A stretch of 64,000 bases of DNA from Pythium myriotylum (taxonomy: Eukaryota; Oomycota; Peronosporomycetes; Pythiales; Pythiaceae). The number at the start of each line of letters is the position of its first letter. Within the stretch, counting starts at the first letter, position 1. Positions 54,541 through 64,000 of the stretch are shown here, piece by piece. The notes below the pieces were generated by a model, which was given only the letters and a program-made list of their open reading frames with translations, was not told where the DNA came from and searched no databases. The stretch is from assembly GCA_023091665.1 (NCBI GenBank), contig JALJCQ010000020.1:407703-471702 (forward strand). Reading direction: 5' to 3'. A program made the translations under genes and the position numbers.

Positions 54541-55932
54541 GGTGGCAAATGTCTGATTGGAGGTCGAACCCCAGGTTTAGCGGAGACCGTGACCAGTGTA
54601 CGAGTGCTAGTTACTGTTGACGGGCTCGAGTGTATCCGGCGGAATCTCGTAATCGGCTGTTTGCTTCCTCTGTTTATGCGCAACGCGCTGCCCAGGTGCT
54701 GGCGGCCGCATCATGGAGGGGCGTCAACGTGTTTATCCTATTCCACCGCTCCCAGTGCTTGCAAACTCCCCAAGATTGTTCACTGGGGATAGGGTTTACT
54801 GGTCGTAAAATGGTTACAGTAGTATTTTGTGTGGTGTTAAACCAGTACGTGCGAAAAAAGTTTGGCCCAAGACAGAGACCATAGAAAAATAATCGTGGGT
54901 GCCGTGGCATGGAGAGCGTGGCGAACGCGCGAGCAGACGACGAGGGGTCTGCGGAAGATCTGGACGGCGAGGTTTACACAGAACGTGACGTTTGTGGGCG
55001 CTCAACTCGTTCAACGTGATTCCGTACGGCAGACGGCGTGGGTGGGTCAAGATCCAGCGTCTGGTTGTGGTGGTTGCGGAGGTGCGGGCCATGGATACTG
55101 ATGAGTGAGTCGCCCGGCTGGCGTCTGTTCGTAGTGTCAAGCGCCAGCCAGTGGGTGGCACCCAAACTTTAGCAGCTACTGTACAGCACGATTGTAATAG
55201 CTGCCAGAGGTAGGCACTTTTTGTTGTGTACTGGATCTGTGAAAACTCCACACTGCCAATGGACAGGCGCACGTGGGACTTGGCATCAGGAGCGTAAACT
55301 CGGTACGCAAACTGTCGTCAACATCCCTCGTGCTGATGGGCGCCCTGTCCGACCTGGGTATTCGGCAAGTTGCAGACTACAGCGGCGTCTCCTATTCGAC
55401 CTTTCACCCAGGTCCACTGGAGATGGGAATCTCAACTCAAGTGGATCTGGGCGAAGGACTGTCTCTATGGGATTACCGACCGCGACGGCGGCGCGTGGAC
55501 AGAGTGTTGGTGGGCTGTAATCGTTTGCCGTTGCGTTCTGATTACTGCCCCCCCGTAGATGTTGGTCAGCTGCCCATCCTTCTGTACACGTGTATGTACC
55601 TTCCAGCGACATTCTGACTCACTTGATCCTGCTCAATCGAACCGAGTCTGTCAAGGTTTCGAATGTCTCAAAAGGCACGGCCTCTTCCTCCTTGGCGCCG
55701 AAATAGGTGATCCCAAAGAGCGACTACAGCTGTCGACTCTCTGTGAGACGGCTGGCTCTAGACATTCAGCACAGCGCTCGGTTTTCGTTGTCAGCCGTCT
55801 TCAGAGAGCGAAGCTGAAGTCTGAAGTAGAGGCAGTGTCTCCTGGAGTCTACTGGGTTAGTAATACGAGCTGCTGAAACTGTTGGCCGTCATTGACGTGT
55901 ATGTACCGTCCGAATCCTCCGTTGCATTCATC
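54541..55932. other. Intergenic region
   Basis: Contains ACGGTCTC on the HTH gene strand about 40 nt before its start. Between 54.86 and 55.1 kb both strands carry ORFs of similar length (plus 54862-55101, minus 54814-55272), and I cannot choose between them. Frames from 55.27 to 55.88 kb are open but unrecognised. A decayed gene is possible. Confidence 0.4.
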
Positions 55933-58491
55933 TTAGACTACCTGCACACGCTCTGTCTCTTCGCCACGCGGCGGCCTTTCACTGGTGGTTTCTTCTCTGA
56001 GAACGCTCGTGCGATCCTCGATGTGGGTCAACGAGATCGCGGAAATCTCGAAGTCTTCCAGCTTGCGAGACTTTTGCGTCTCGGACGGCTCGACCACACT
56101 TCGATGAAGTAGTGTCGACGGGAACTGTCCGTCGTCGAGCATTACACGGGCAATAGCCTGAGGAGCTGTGATGGCCCTTAAAGGATCTCCTTCCTTGGGC
56201 GAAACCAACATTGGTCTCAAGACAGCGACGAGGAGCCCAAGCACGAGCACCGCACAACCAATGAACGTGAGCCATGCGTTTTGATTCGGCACTGACAGCC
56301 ACACGACGATATCCTGTGTGTTGCGGTCAAAGCGAAGCGTCGCCTTGGTCGCAGATAGCTGGACTGTGTCTCGGACCTTTGCGTTCTGGAAGAGGAAAAA
56401 AGTAGCGGCCGTGTAGGCGACCTGAAAGCCGTGCTCGATGTAGACGTGGTTGTTAAGTTTGGTGAAGAGGATCGACTCGACGTCAGCGTCACACTCGTCC
56501 GATACGGTCTCGTTCACCCATTCAACTCGCGCAATATTGTGGGGGAGCAGTACATCTCCAGAGTCGGTAAGAGTAGTGCCAGACGGCTCCTTAAGCTCGA
56601 CCAAAGGGACCGAACGTGGCATCAAGGAATGAATTTGTGTAGACGGCACGATCTGACGCGTTGGTAGTTCGTCCGCACTGAGGACAAGCTGCTGGTCACT
56701 GTACAGGGCGGGTGTCTCGCCGTCTGAGCTGAGTGACGAAGATGCCAAAGGCAGTTGCAAGCCTCGACACTTGCTCTTTGTATCCTTGCACTCAGCGTTG
56801 AAGACACTCGAAAGGTCTTCTAGCTTCCAAGACAGGCGCCCGACAGTGATCGTGTACACTTTGCGAAGATTCGTGATGAGCGCAGGCTTCTCTACGTATT
56901 CATCTGAGGAGTTGTCCGATTTGTTCTGAGCAAGCGAGTCAGCGACCAAGCGTTTGCCGATTGAAAGGATCATCATGGACGACGCCGACGTGTTTTCGCA
57001 GCGAAACTGGTAGTCCCCGAATCCCCGTGACCAGAGCTCTTCTCCTCCACTCTGATTCACACACGAACTGAACGCGTGGACTTGCTGGGGTGGTTCCATA
57101 GCACTCTGTAATTGCCTTGCTCTGTAGATCGGCTTACTCACAAGACAGAGGGCCGGCCACGGACCGCAGTTTTGGTTCGAACCAGGGGCGTTTGCCTGTA
57201 GGATCTGGGTCGAACGCGTCGTGTTGTCTCGGCCAATGCGCGTGGCTAGCACTCTCGGATCGACGTCGACCTCCAGCGTGACTGCCTCAAATGCAACAGA
57301 CGGCGAGATGTCAACATGGGAAAACGTCATCGCGATGTCGCTTTTGGACGTGTTGGTCGCGTTAGTGAGCTGACGCAGGACTGCCGCTGCACTTGTACGA
57401 AGGAACCAGTCGCGCCGCTTCTCCTCGTTTGCCAGCGGAGAGGGCGGAAGTAATCCCGAGACTTTAGCGCTCGGCTCGATCACGCTCATGTTTCTATCGC
57501 GAAGATTCTTGACGGGATATCTCTTGTTCAAGTCCTCTTTGTCAACGAAGTCACCGACGCCACCCCATGGGAAATTCTGCGGCACCACGGCCATCATGTA
57601 CAGGAACAGGTCGGCGGCAGCTGTGGCGTCCATCGGAAGGTCGGTGGTGTTGACATCGTCGTTGGCGCTGCTGTTCGTTGGGTTTACGATATAGCGAAGG
57701 GTCTTAGGCTCTAGTGCTTCCTGCAGCACTCGACTTTGCCAGTCACGCTGCGAGAAACCGTAGTCGATTGTGGGCATCGGAGGCGGGTCGTAACGCTCCC
57801 AGCGTGTCTGAGCCCAGTCGCAGATCTCCTGCTTGAGTATCACGCGCGGCAGCACCACACTCCGAAGCACCGTGTTGGAGATTAAGTTCCGAGTAGTCAG
57901 CTCCGAGACAGTCTTCGCGACAGTCGTGGTCCTTGCCACGACGTTCTGCCCGAGCTGCGTCGACAGGGCGAGATCATCAGGGTAGATCACAGCGTGGATC
58001 TCTTGTGGACGCAACTGCACGTTGAGTGCGTTGAACGCGTTGCTGATGAGGTATCCGGTCCCTGCGGCGAGTGCGAGCACTGCCGGTCCAAGTTTCCAAC
58101 TTGCAGTCGGCTGTGTGAACGCGTGAGCCATGAAACGTAGCGTGACAATTTGCGCGAGCACCGCCACGAGCATCTCAATGGGTTTGCCGAATGCGGAGGC
58201 AACGTTGGCAGAGTACGAGTTATAGTCGTCCAGCAGTCGAGCTCTCTCCGTCGCGTTCTTTTGGCTGTTTTCGAACCGCGAGATCTCAACACCGTGATTA
58301 AACGTGAATACGAGGCCGACGATGAGACCGATGGCGACGGTTGTGACGAGAAGCGCTCGACCACGACGAATGGCCACTGCGACCGTCAGAGTTTGGGTCT
58401 TAGTGTCTTGTGTGTCCATGGCCTGTGTGCGAAGGATCTTGAAATTCTGACAATGACGATTCGAAAACGCGAGTTGTGCCGAGCTGACCAT
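55933..58491 (-). CDS. Large multi-pass membrane protein with glycosylated ectodomain (unrecognised)
   Basis: Intronless, 852 aa, or 828 aa from the second ATG at 58419 (MDTQDTK). Three N-terminal hydrophobic helices lie near residues 46-66, 108-125 and 137-157. A large extracytoplasmic region has many Cys and N-x-S/T sites (NPTNSS, NATNTS, NKSDNSS). One C-terminal helix (WLTFIGCAVLVLGLLVAVL) precedes a charged Ser/Glu-rich cytoplasmic tail. I do not recognise the family; oomycetes have large lineage-specific membrane protein families of this type. A truncated paralogous 3' end lies just upstream on the other strand at 58.83 kb. Confidence 0.8.
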   Translation of the reverse strand: MVSSAQLAFSNRHCQNFKILRTQAMDTQDTKTQTLTVAVAIRRGRALLVTTVAIGLIVGLVFTFNHGVEISRFENSQKNATERARLLDDYNSYSANVASAFGKPIEMLVAVLAQIVTLRFMAHAFTQPTASWKLGPAVLALAAGTGYLISNAFNALNVQLRPQEIHAVIYPDDLALSTQLGQNVVARTTTVAKTVSELTTRNLISNTVLRSVVLPRVILKQEICDWAQTRWERYDPPPMPTIDYGFSQRDWQSRVLQEALEPKTLRYIVNPTNSSANDDVNTTDLPMDATAAADLFLYMMAVVPQNFPWGGVGDFVDKEDLNKRYPVKNLRDRNMSVIEPSAKVSGLLPPSPLANEEKRRDWFLRTSAAAVLRQLTNATNTSKSDIAMTFSHVDISPSVAFEAVTLEVDVDPRVLATRIGRDNTTRSTQILQANAPGSNQNCGPWPALCLVSKPIYRARQLQSAMEPPQQVHAFSSCVNQSGGEELWSRGFGDYQFRCENTSASSMMILSIGKRLVADSLAQNKSDNSSDEYVEKPALITNLRKVYTITVGRLSWKLEDLSSVFNAECKDTKSKCRGLQLPLASSSLSSDGETPALYSDQQLVLSADELPTRQIVPSTQIHSLMPRSVPLVELKEPSGTTLTDSGDVLLPHNIARVEWVNETVSDECDADVESILFTKLNNHVYIEHGFQVAYTAATFFLFQNAKVRDTVQLSATKATLRFDRNTQDIVVWLSVPNQNAWLTFIGCAVLVLGLLVAVLRPMLVSPKEGDPLRAITAPQAIARVMLDDGQFPSTLLHRSVVEPSETQKSRKLEDFEISAISLTHIEDRTSVLREETTSERPPRGEETERVQVV

Positions 58492-58826
58492 GAACTACGA
58501 CAGTCAACGAAGTGCGGTTCTGTACGTATCTCCCAAACCCTCGCTGAGAGATCTCTCCCATTCCTGAGTTGGGAAGTATCACCATTTCCGTGGCTGCGCC
58601 ACTAAATATGCGCTTCTGAATGGCACGCAATCCCTGGTCGCATGTACACGTGAGCTTGACTCTAAATTCGCAGCCCCCCCCCCCCCCCCCCCCCCCCTCC
58701 ATTCGAATTCGACGTGCACGCAGTAGTTGCTTGGAAACCGTTATAGTCCGAATGATTATCGTACAGAAGACGAGTAACACCTGCAACTGAAAGAGCTTAA
58801 ACTGACTCCTTGCCAATGAAGCAAAT
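58492..58826. other. Promoter region with C24 tract
   Basis: Separates the start of the membrane-protein gene from its truncated divergent copy. A run of 24 C occupies 58674-58697. No gene is seen. Confidence 0.5.
58674..58697. repeat. Poly(C)24 homopolymer
   Basis: Uninterrupted C run about 180 bp before the membrane-protein start. It is one of four long G/C runs in the window (others at 15594, 50904 and 59937). Confidence 0.9.
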
Positions 58827-59162
58827 ATGTTCGCGAACAAGGTGGCATTGCGCTTCGATAGTAAGACTCAGAACATCAAGGTGTGGCTGTCAGTTTGGAA
58901 GCAAATTGTGCAACTCCACAAGACATTGATCTCTCCGATGACAGTTAGTTCCCAGTGGCTGCTTTTCATCGAAAATTGGTCAAGCCGTCAGACACGTGAG
59001 AGTCTCGTGATGGAGATCACAGCGATCCCGTTGGTCTACAGGGAGGAGGGCTTGGACAGTGAAAGTACTGAAAGGCGTAGTGAAAGAGTCTGGAGATGGT
59101 CTGAGACCACGGGAACGGAATCTACATGGTTCCACTCGTTGAATGCCTGGTATAACAGCTAG
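58827..59162 (+). pseudogene. Truncated 3' fragment of the membrane-protein gene
   Basis: The translation starts VALRFDSKTQNIKVWLSV, matching ATLRFDRNTQDIVVWLSV near the C terminus of the 852-aa protein. It continues into a shortened version of its tail (LLFIENWSSRQTRESLVMEI, ITAIPLVYREE). The C-terminal transmembrane helix is missing between these parts, and nothing of the N-terminal 700 residues is present. It lies divergently to the intact gene. Best read as a decayed, inverted partial duplicate. Confidence 0.75.
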
Positions 59163-59287
59163 TACTATGGCGGGTACATGGTGGCCAAAACAAACAAATT
59201 CCGTGTTCTCTTCTGTTTACTTGGACTTCGTTTCCTTACATGCAATTGGGAGTCATTCATCGTGCTGTTGACACCAAGAGTGGCTCA

Positions 59288-59608
59288 TTAGCCCACAGTC
59301 GCGAAACGACCGTTGACGAACCCACAGGCGACACCAGCCTTTTCCAGCGGCGTGGCGGTCCATCCGTTCTTGAACCAGCACCCGTTCGTGGGTTCGTACG
59401 ACCAATGTGTGCACTTGGGGTCGTCGGCACAGACGTCGCCGCACTTGGTGTTGGAGATCTTCTGGTGGTAGATGTCGTCCCCGAAGTAATCACAGTTGTC
59501 GGCGTACTGCACGCGACCACCGGAGCCCACTTTCCAGTCGAAAGCGTTTACACTCGATGAGGCAGCAACGACCGAGAGAACAAGCAGAGCTGACTTGGAA
59601 GAGAACAT
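59288..59608 (-). CDS. Small secreted PAN/Apple-like protein 1
   Basis: 106 aa, intronless. A clear signal peptide (MFSSKSALLVLSVVAASSSVNA) is followed by a compact domain with six Cys: NCDYFGDDI, KCGDVC, KCTHWSY, GCWFK, ACGFVNGR. The C..DF.G.DI ... C...C.....CTHW ... GC.LK ... CG pattern fits a PAN/Apple-type module, which in oomycetes is common in secreted carbohydrate- or adhesion-related proteins. Likely exported to the cell surface or medium. The same architecture is found in the inverted-repeat pair at 61.0-61.4 and 63.4-63.7 kb. Confidence 0.85.
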   Translation of the reverse strand: MFSSKSALLVLSVVAASSSVNAFDWKVGSGGRVQYADNCDYFGDDIYHQKISNTKCGDVCADDPKCTHWSYEPTNGCWFKNGWTATPLEKAGVACGFVNGRFATVG

Positions 59609-61031
59609 TGCGGCGTGGCAGGGACGTCTTGAGTGGAGTCGCTGGTCTGAACGAAGCAAGGCAAATTCGATTGTGAGCCTCGAGAACAAAGCCTCCACGA
59701 TCCCTTTGGCTTGTTTTCTAGTCTGGGCAGGGCCGTTGTGCGATGACTGCGGATCCCTTACCCAGGATCAGCTCCAACCGTTCCCAAAAGATCTGCGATG
59801 GGTCACCTAGAGTTTGTGGGTGAGAGGCGATCTCGGTTTGGCGGGGGTGACAGTTTACCATGGAACGATCGCTCATCTGTGGCTTTACAGTACACACCTC
59901 GTTGATGGAGAGGATTGCGCAGTGAAAGCAAAACACGGGGGGGGGGGGGGGGTCCAGCAAGACACGGTCCAACAAGAGTGTAGCGGACAAGCTTTGGTGA
60001 CATCTTTGTATGGGAAATTTGTTTTTGGAAGTATTGTGGGAAACTATGTGTCCAATTGGGTGGAATGGATTCTTCAACTTCAACGTTTTTCACTCAAGCG
60101 CGCATAAAAGGTGCAACACTTGACATACTTCAATAGCTCTTGCGTTGAAGTCCGCTTCGTTGTTGCCACTGCCAAATGGCCTTGTGCCACTTTAGATCAC
60201 GTTGCTGGTTAATTTGCTATCAAACGCTGGATCGAGACCTCTTCCAGTTCATTTCTGAGTGGCTCACTGGATAAACCCTTCCTGTCGTCAGATATGCACG
60301 TTTCTTGGTGTACAGGTGGTCGATAGTTTCTTAACAGCAATCTTTGGATACGATCTGTTCAGATGCTGATCAACTCCACAACCTCCGGGGGGTGGTCATC
60401 ATCGAGTGCCCCATTGCCAATGCCTGGATCTGTCAGTGAAAGTCTGTTCCCGTACGAACTTATTCTTTGAGCCATCGAGCGGTATCAGGATGGTGGGGAG
60501 GTGGGGGCAGCAGAGATTCCTCGCCAAGCAATCTGAGGGAGCCAACTCACGACCATTCTGCACGACGCAACTCTGTCATCGGCTTCTCGACACGTTGGCT
60601 GTCATGTTCGAGGCTATGAGGGGCGAGGAGGAGCAGGAGCTGATACTTCCAAGTAAACGGTACTCACAACAAATACACACTTCCTCTAACTGGAAGAACA
60701 ACTCGAACAGTGCACCGAGAAACTGACGAAAAGAAGTCTCCATTACCCTCTTATGCGAGACATCCCTACTCCCGCCAACTAGATTCGCAACATACACTAA
60801 GATAACTGTCGCCGACTGGACAAACGCCCATCGCTCGCCGAATCTCCACGTCTTCGCTCGGATGGACTGTCTATCTGCAACGAGGAACCGAAAGCCGAAA
60901 GCCGAGAACCGAGAAACCGAGAAACCGAGAAACCGACCCCAAACCGAGAGCCAAGAGAGGAGAGACAAACGAGAACCTTGAGGCGGCACCCAGCCGAAGA
61001 CAGAACAGATTCGAGATCTGACTCACGTGAC
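59609..61031. other. Intergenic region with G16 tract
   Basis: No supported gene. A G16 run lies at 59937-59952. From 60778 onward the DNA belongs to the left arm of the inverted repeat, including short GAGAAACC tandem units at about 60895-60945. Confidence 0.5.
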
Positions 61032-61818
61032 TCAGTTCGCCGGCACGAATCGACCGAGCACGAAGCCGCACCCAGCGCCGGGGAGAGTACTCCTTTGGCG
61101 CCGTGTTGTCTCCCTTGAGGATGCACCCGCGCGACGCCGCCCACGTCCAGTGCGTGCAGCGCGCGTTGTTGTAGCACTTCCTGCCGCACTCCGCGGGGCC
61201 TCCGCTCACGTCGCCGATGTCATGGCCCGGGAAGTCGCAGTTGCTCTCCCACATGACCAGGCCACCGTCGCCAATCTCCCAGGCGGAGGCGGTGGTTGGC
61301 GCGGTGATGAGCGTGGCAGTGGCGGCGAGCGCGGCGGAGAGCACGAGGGTCTTGATGGTGAAGGCCGGCATGGTCGTCGTCTGGGTCTTGGACTTGGTTG
61401 AGTCGTGTGCAGTGGAGTGGGGTGGAGTGGAGTAGAGTGGGAGGTGCTTGCTTGTTTGCTAGCTGAAGGGCAAATCGCGTTGTGATGGTGGAGAGTGTAG
61501 CAGCGGAGGGTAGGTAGAGCGGTTGTTCACACGCGAACACTTGGACTCGGATGGCCCAGCCTAGGCCCTCCCGGACCGGACACTGGTACGGTCAGACGCT
61601 GCGTCGTGACCGTAGCAGGAGCGCCCGGCGCTCCTAAGGTTTCTCTTCCGCATCGCGTCGTCTTTGTGAACCGCGATCGCCATCGAACGTGGCGTGCCAA
61701 CATGCTTCGACGCCGTCGCAAGTGAACCCAACTCTCCCAGCGAGTCAAGGTAATCGGGTTGTAGTTGGCAGCTTCCATCGCTGTTGCAGTCAACGTAATT
61801 GGGTTGTAGTTGGCAGTT
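60778..61818. repeat. Inverted repeat, left arm
   Basis: The reverse complement of 62961-64000, nearly identical by eye. Position sums are 124779 on one side of a single-base indel and 124778 on the other. It carries a PAN/Apple-like gene with its promoter. The outer limit cannot be set because the partner arm reaches the window end. Confidence 0.93.
61032..61371 (-). pseudogene. Small secreted PAN/Apple-like protein 2, frameshifted
   Basis: Mirror copy of the intact gene at 63408. The signal peptide (MPAFTIKTLVLSAALAATA...) and five Cys of the domain (SNCDFPGHDI, ECGRKC, RCTHWTW, GCILK) are kept. An extra C in a run (four instead of three, 61080-61083 on the plus strand) shifts the frame after APKEYSP. 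The last Cys motif CGFVLGRF is lost and the frame runs on to 60871 with a basic/hydrophobic tail. There is also a Ser-to-Pro change before ECGRK. A sequencing or assembly error in a palindrome is an alternative. Confidence 0.8.
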
Positions 61819-62960
61819 AGTGTCGTCTTGACAAACTAGAGCAAATGAGCAGCGTGGACGTTATTTCGATATCATCCTGAAGCCATGCACCCAAAACCAA
61901 AGCCTGGAACGCTGTGGATAAGAAGAACCCGGGCAGTCTTCCCGCAACACATAGAAGAGACTCGTGGTTGCGCCCAGGAATCATGGATGTCGAAGTCGCC
62001 GCTGAGGGTCGGTGTCGTCTGTCTACGATACCATGAAGGAGTGGAGGAAAAGTCAAGTTAGATGCAGCTCGGACTCGCGGATCTGCGACGTTGGCGGTAT
62101 ATTAGACTCAGCTGTACGTTCTGATTAGTCGAGCAGTGATCGGGTGTGTAATAAACTCGGACGTGTCAACTGCTTTGCAGGAAGGAGATGGCACAAAGAG
62201 TGCAAAGTACAAATACCCGTTTCTACGCTTGCAAGTACCGGTACGGGTTTCAAAAAGTGGAGACCCAACCGTAGTCACTGTTGACTGCTCGGACGGCGAG
62301 GGGAAAAAACGCATTCGCCAATACGCGGATATTTGTGCTCATTAAAGGGACTCTCATGACGACTCCAACGAGGGGAACATCGCCAAAAGAAAAGACGTCA
62401 CGGGTAACTTTGTACATATTACTCTTGAGCTACAGTATGGATGATAAAAATCACAGCAAGTGGAATCAACTGAAGTCGAGTCGGTTCATGGTAGAACCAA
62501 AAGCGATCAAAATGCCCGTACCAACAAGAGTGGTCTTTCTTCCCTTGCGAGAAAGAACAACTCAATCGCCAGCCCGAAAGTGTTGGATCGAGACCGGAGT
62601 TCTACTTCTAGGTGCAAATGTTCCCACTGCCTGCCTTTCGTCATTATCCACCCGACCCAGGGCCAAGATGCCCTCTGTGTGGCTAAGGCAGCTTCACTTC
62701 GTACAAAGTGGTAGTCGAATGAAGTTAGCTCCGGCAACCACATATCAACTCCACTTCAATCTCCTTGAACAGTACCTGCTGTGTCCGATAGTGGGTGGAC
62801 AGACGTTTAGTGTCGCCTCGGTAAACTACAGAAACCAGCGGAGTCGGCAACATGACAACATCGTCTTGAAGCCATGTACCCAAGAGCCCGGGAAAAAAAA
62901 AACTTCTGTCGACCGGGCGGTCCGAGGACCGAATTACAACGGCGTACATCCGTCAACTGA
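61819..62960. other. Spacer between inverted-repeat arms
   Basis: About 1.14 kb with no intact gene. Two diverged segments in the same orientation (about 61866-61906 and 62848-62890) share TGAAGCCATG and ACCCAA words, suggesting an older direct duplication. The long plus-strand ORF from 62281 runs through into the right arm promoter and is not believable as a gene. Confidence 0.5.
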
Positions 62961-64000
62961 AACTGCCAACTACAACCCAATTACGTTGACTGCAACAGCG
63001 ATGGAAGCTGCCAACTACAACCCGATTACCTTGACTCGCTGGGAGAGTTGGGTTCACTTGCGACGGCGTCGAAGCATGTTGGCACGCCACGTTCGATGGC
63101 GATCGCGGTTCACAAAGACGACGCGATGCGGAAGAGAAACCTTAGGAGCGCCGGGCGCTCCTGCTACGGTCACGACGCAGCGTCTGACCGTACCAGTGTC
63201 CGGTCCGGGAGGGCCTAGGCTGGGCCATCCGAGTCCAAGTGTTCGCGTGTGAACAACCGCTCTACCTACCCTCCGCTGCTACACTCTCCACCATCACAAC
63301 GCGATTTGCCCTTCAGCTAGCAAACAAGCAAGCACCTCCCACTCTACTCCACTCCACCCCACTCCACTGCACACGACTCAACCAAGTCCAAGACCCAGAC
63401 GACGACCATGCCGGCCTTCACCATCAAGACCCTCGTGCTCTCCGCCGCGCTCGCCGCCACTGCCACGCTCATCACCGCGCCAACCACCGCCTCCGCCTGG
63501 GAGATTGGCGACGGTGGCCTGGTCATGTGGGAGAGCAACTGCGACTTCCCGGGCCATGACATCGGCGACGTGAGCGGAGGCTCCGCGGAGTGCGGCAGGA
63601 AGTGCTACAACAACGCGCGCTGCACGCACTGGACGTGGGCGGCGTCGCGCGGGTGCATCCTCAAGGGAGACAACACGGCGCCAAAGGAGTACTCTCCCGG
63701 CGCTGGGTGCGGCTTCGTGCTCGGTCGATTCGTGCCGGCGAACTGAGTCACGTGAGTCAGATCTCGAATCTGTTCTGTCTTCGGCTGGGTGCCGCCTCAA
63801 GGTTCTCGTTTGTCTCTCCTCTCTTGGCTCTCGGTTTGGGGTCGGTTTCTCGGTTTCTCGGTTTCTCGGTTCTCGGCTTTCGGCTTTCGGTTCCTCGTTG
63901 CAGATAGACAGTCCATCCGAGCGAAGACGTGGAGATTCGGCGAGCGATGGGCGTTTGTCCAGTCGGCGACAGTTATCTTAGTGTATGTTGCGAATCTAGT
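62961..64000. repeat. Inverted repeat, right arm (reaches window end)
   Basis: Mirror of 60778-61818. The inner boundary is where AACTGCCAACTACAAC begins. The arm is still matching at the last base of the window, so its full length is unknown. Confidence 0.93.
63408..63746 (+). CDS. Small secreted PAN/Apple-like protein 3
   Basis: 112 aa, intronless. A signal peptide (residues 1 to about 30, ending TTASA) precedes a mature domain with six Cys: SNCDFPGHDI, ECGRKC, RCTHWTW, GCILK, GCGFVLGRF. It is the intact counterpart of the frameshifted mirror copy at 61.0-61.4 kb and a paralogue of the protein at 59.3 kb. Expected to be secreted. The start ATG follows a leader rich in CTCCAC repeats. Confidence 0.9.
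   Translation: MPAFTIKTLVLSAALAATATLITAPTTASAWEIGDGGLVMWESNCDFPGHDIGDVSGGSAECGRKCYNNARCTHWTWAASRGCILKGDNTAPKEYSPGAGCGFVLGRFVPAN

Noticed and set aside
54814..55272. Coding gene on either strand at 54.8-55.3 kb
   Set aside because: Both strands carry similar-length ORFs with no family features, so neither can be chosen.
57165..57190. tRNA B-box-like GGTTCGAACC
   Set aside because: It lies inside the membrane-protein coding frame and no cloverleaf can be drawn around it.
62281..63252. 323-codon ORF as a protein gene
   Set aside because: It crosses the boundary of the inverted repeat and reads through the promoter of the PAN/Apple-like gene; the mirrored arm shows the same frame cut at the arm edge. 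The open frame is incidental.

Overview
The window looks like nuclear DNA of an oomycete (water mould). The reasons are a G+C-rich third codon position, short introns of about 50-90 bp with GT..AG ends and CTAAC branch-site-like runs, and the gene content: LRR receptor-like kinases with a cysteine-rich ectodomain, small heat-shock-factor-type proteins, secreted PAN/Apple-like proteins, and a helix-turn-helix/UPRTase-like fusion. I cannot name the genus. No rRNA, tRNA, CRISPR array or prokaryotic operon is visible. All gene models are read by eye from ORFs, splice sites and comparison between paralogues in the window.

Layout. (1) 0.9-15.6 kb: four paralogues of a Cys/His-rich protein family I do not recognise. 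Copy 1 is on +, copies 2-4 on -. (2) 16.1-25.3 kb: two tandem many-exon LRR receptor-like kinase genes on -, each with a different key catalytic residue missing. (3) 25.8-31.4 kb: a compact housekeeping block with isoprenylcysteine carboxyl methyltransferase, an AIRIM/C1orf109-type ribosome-maturation factor, a small Tim17/22/23-like membrane protein, a carnitine acyltransferase ending in a peroxisomal AKL, and a plant/fungal-type dual-specificity phosphatase (Siw14 type). (4) 33.8-35.3 kb: a C2H2 zinc-finger protein. (5) 35.5-39.0 kb: gene-poor DNA with diverged direct and inverted duplications. (6) 39.4-43.6 kb: three small HSF genes. (7) 43.6-47.9 kb: gene-poor, degenerate. (8) 47.9-54.5 kb: two HTH genes fused to a degenerate UPRTase-like domain, flanking an epoxide hydrolase. 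(9) 55.9-59.2 kb: a large membrane protein and a truncated copy of its 3' end. (10) 59.3-64.0 kb: small secreted PAN/Apple-like proteins, two of them on the arms of a nearly identical inverted repeat of about 1.04 kb. The left copy is frameshifted.

The most interesting system is the pair of HTH + UPRTase-like genes. A Psq/CENP-B-like helix-turn-helix is joined to a uracil phosphoribosyltransferase fold whose PRPP loop is degenerate. This suggests nucleotide- or PRPP-sensing transcription factors, similar in concept to bacterial PurR but built from different parts. Next are the two adjacent receptor kinases that have each lost a different catalytic residue, and the four-copy Cys/His-rich family with a conserved 25-nt microexon.
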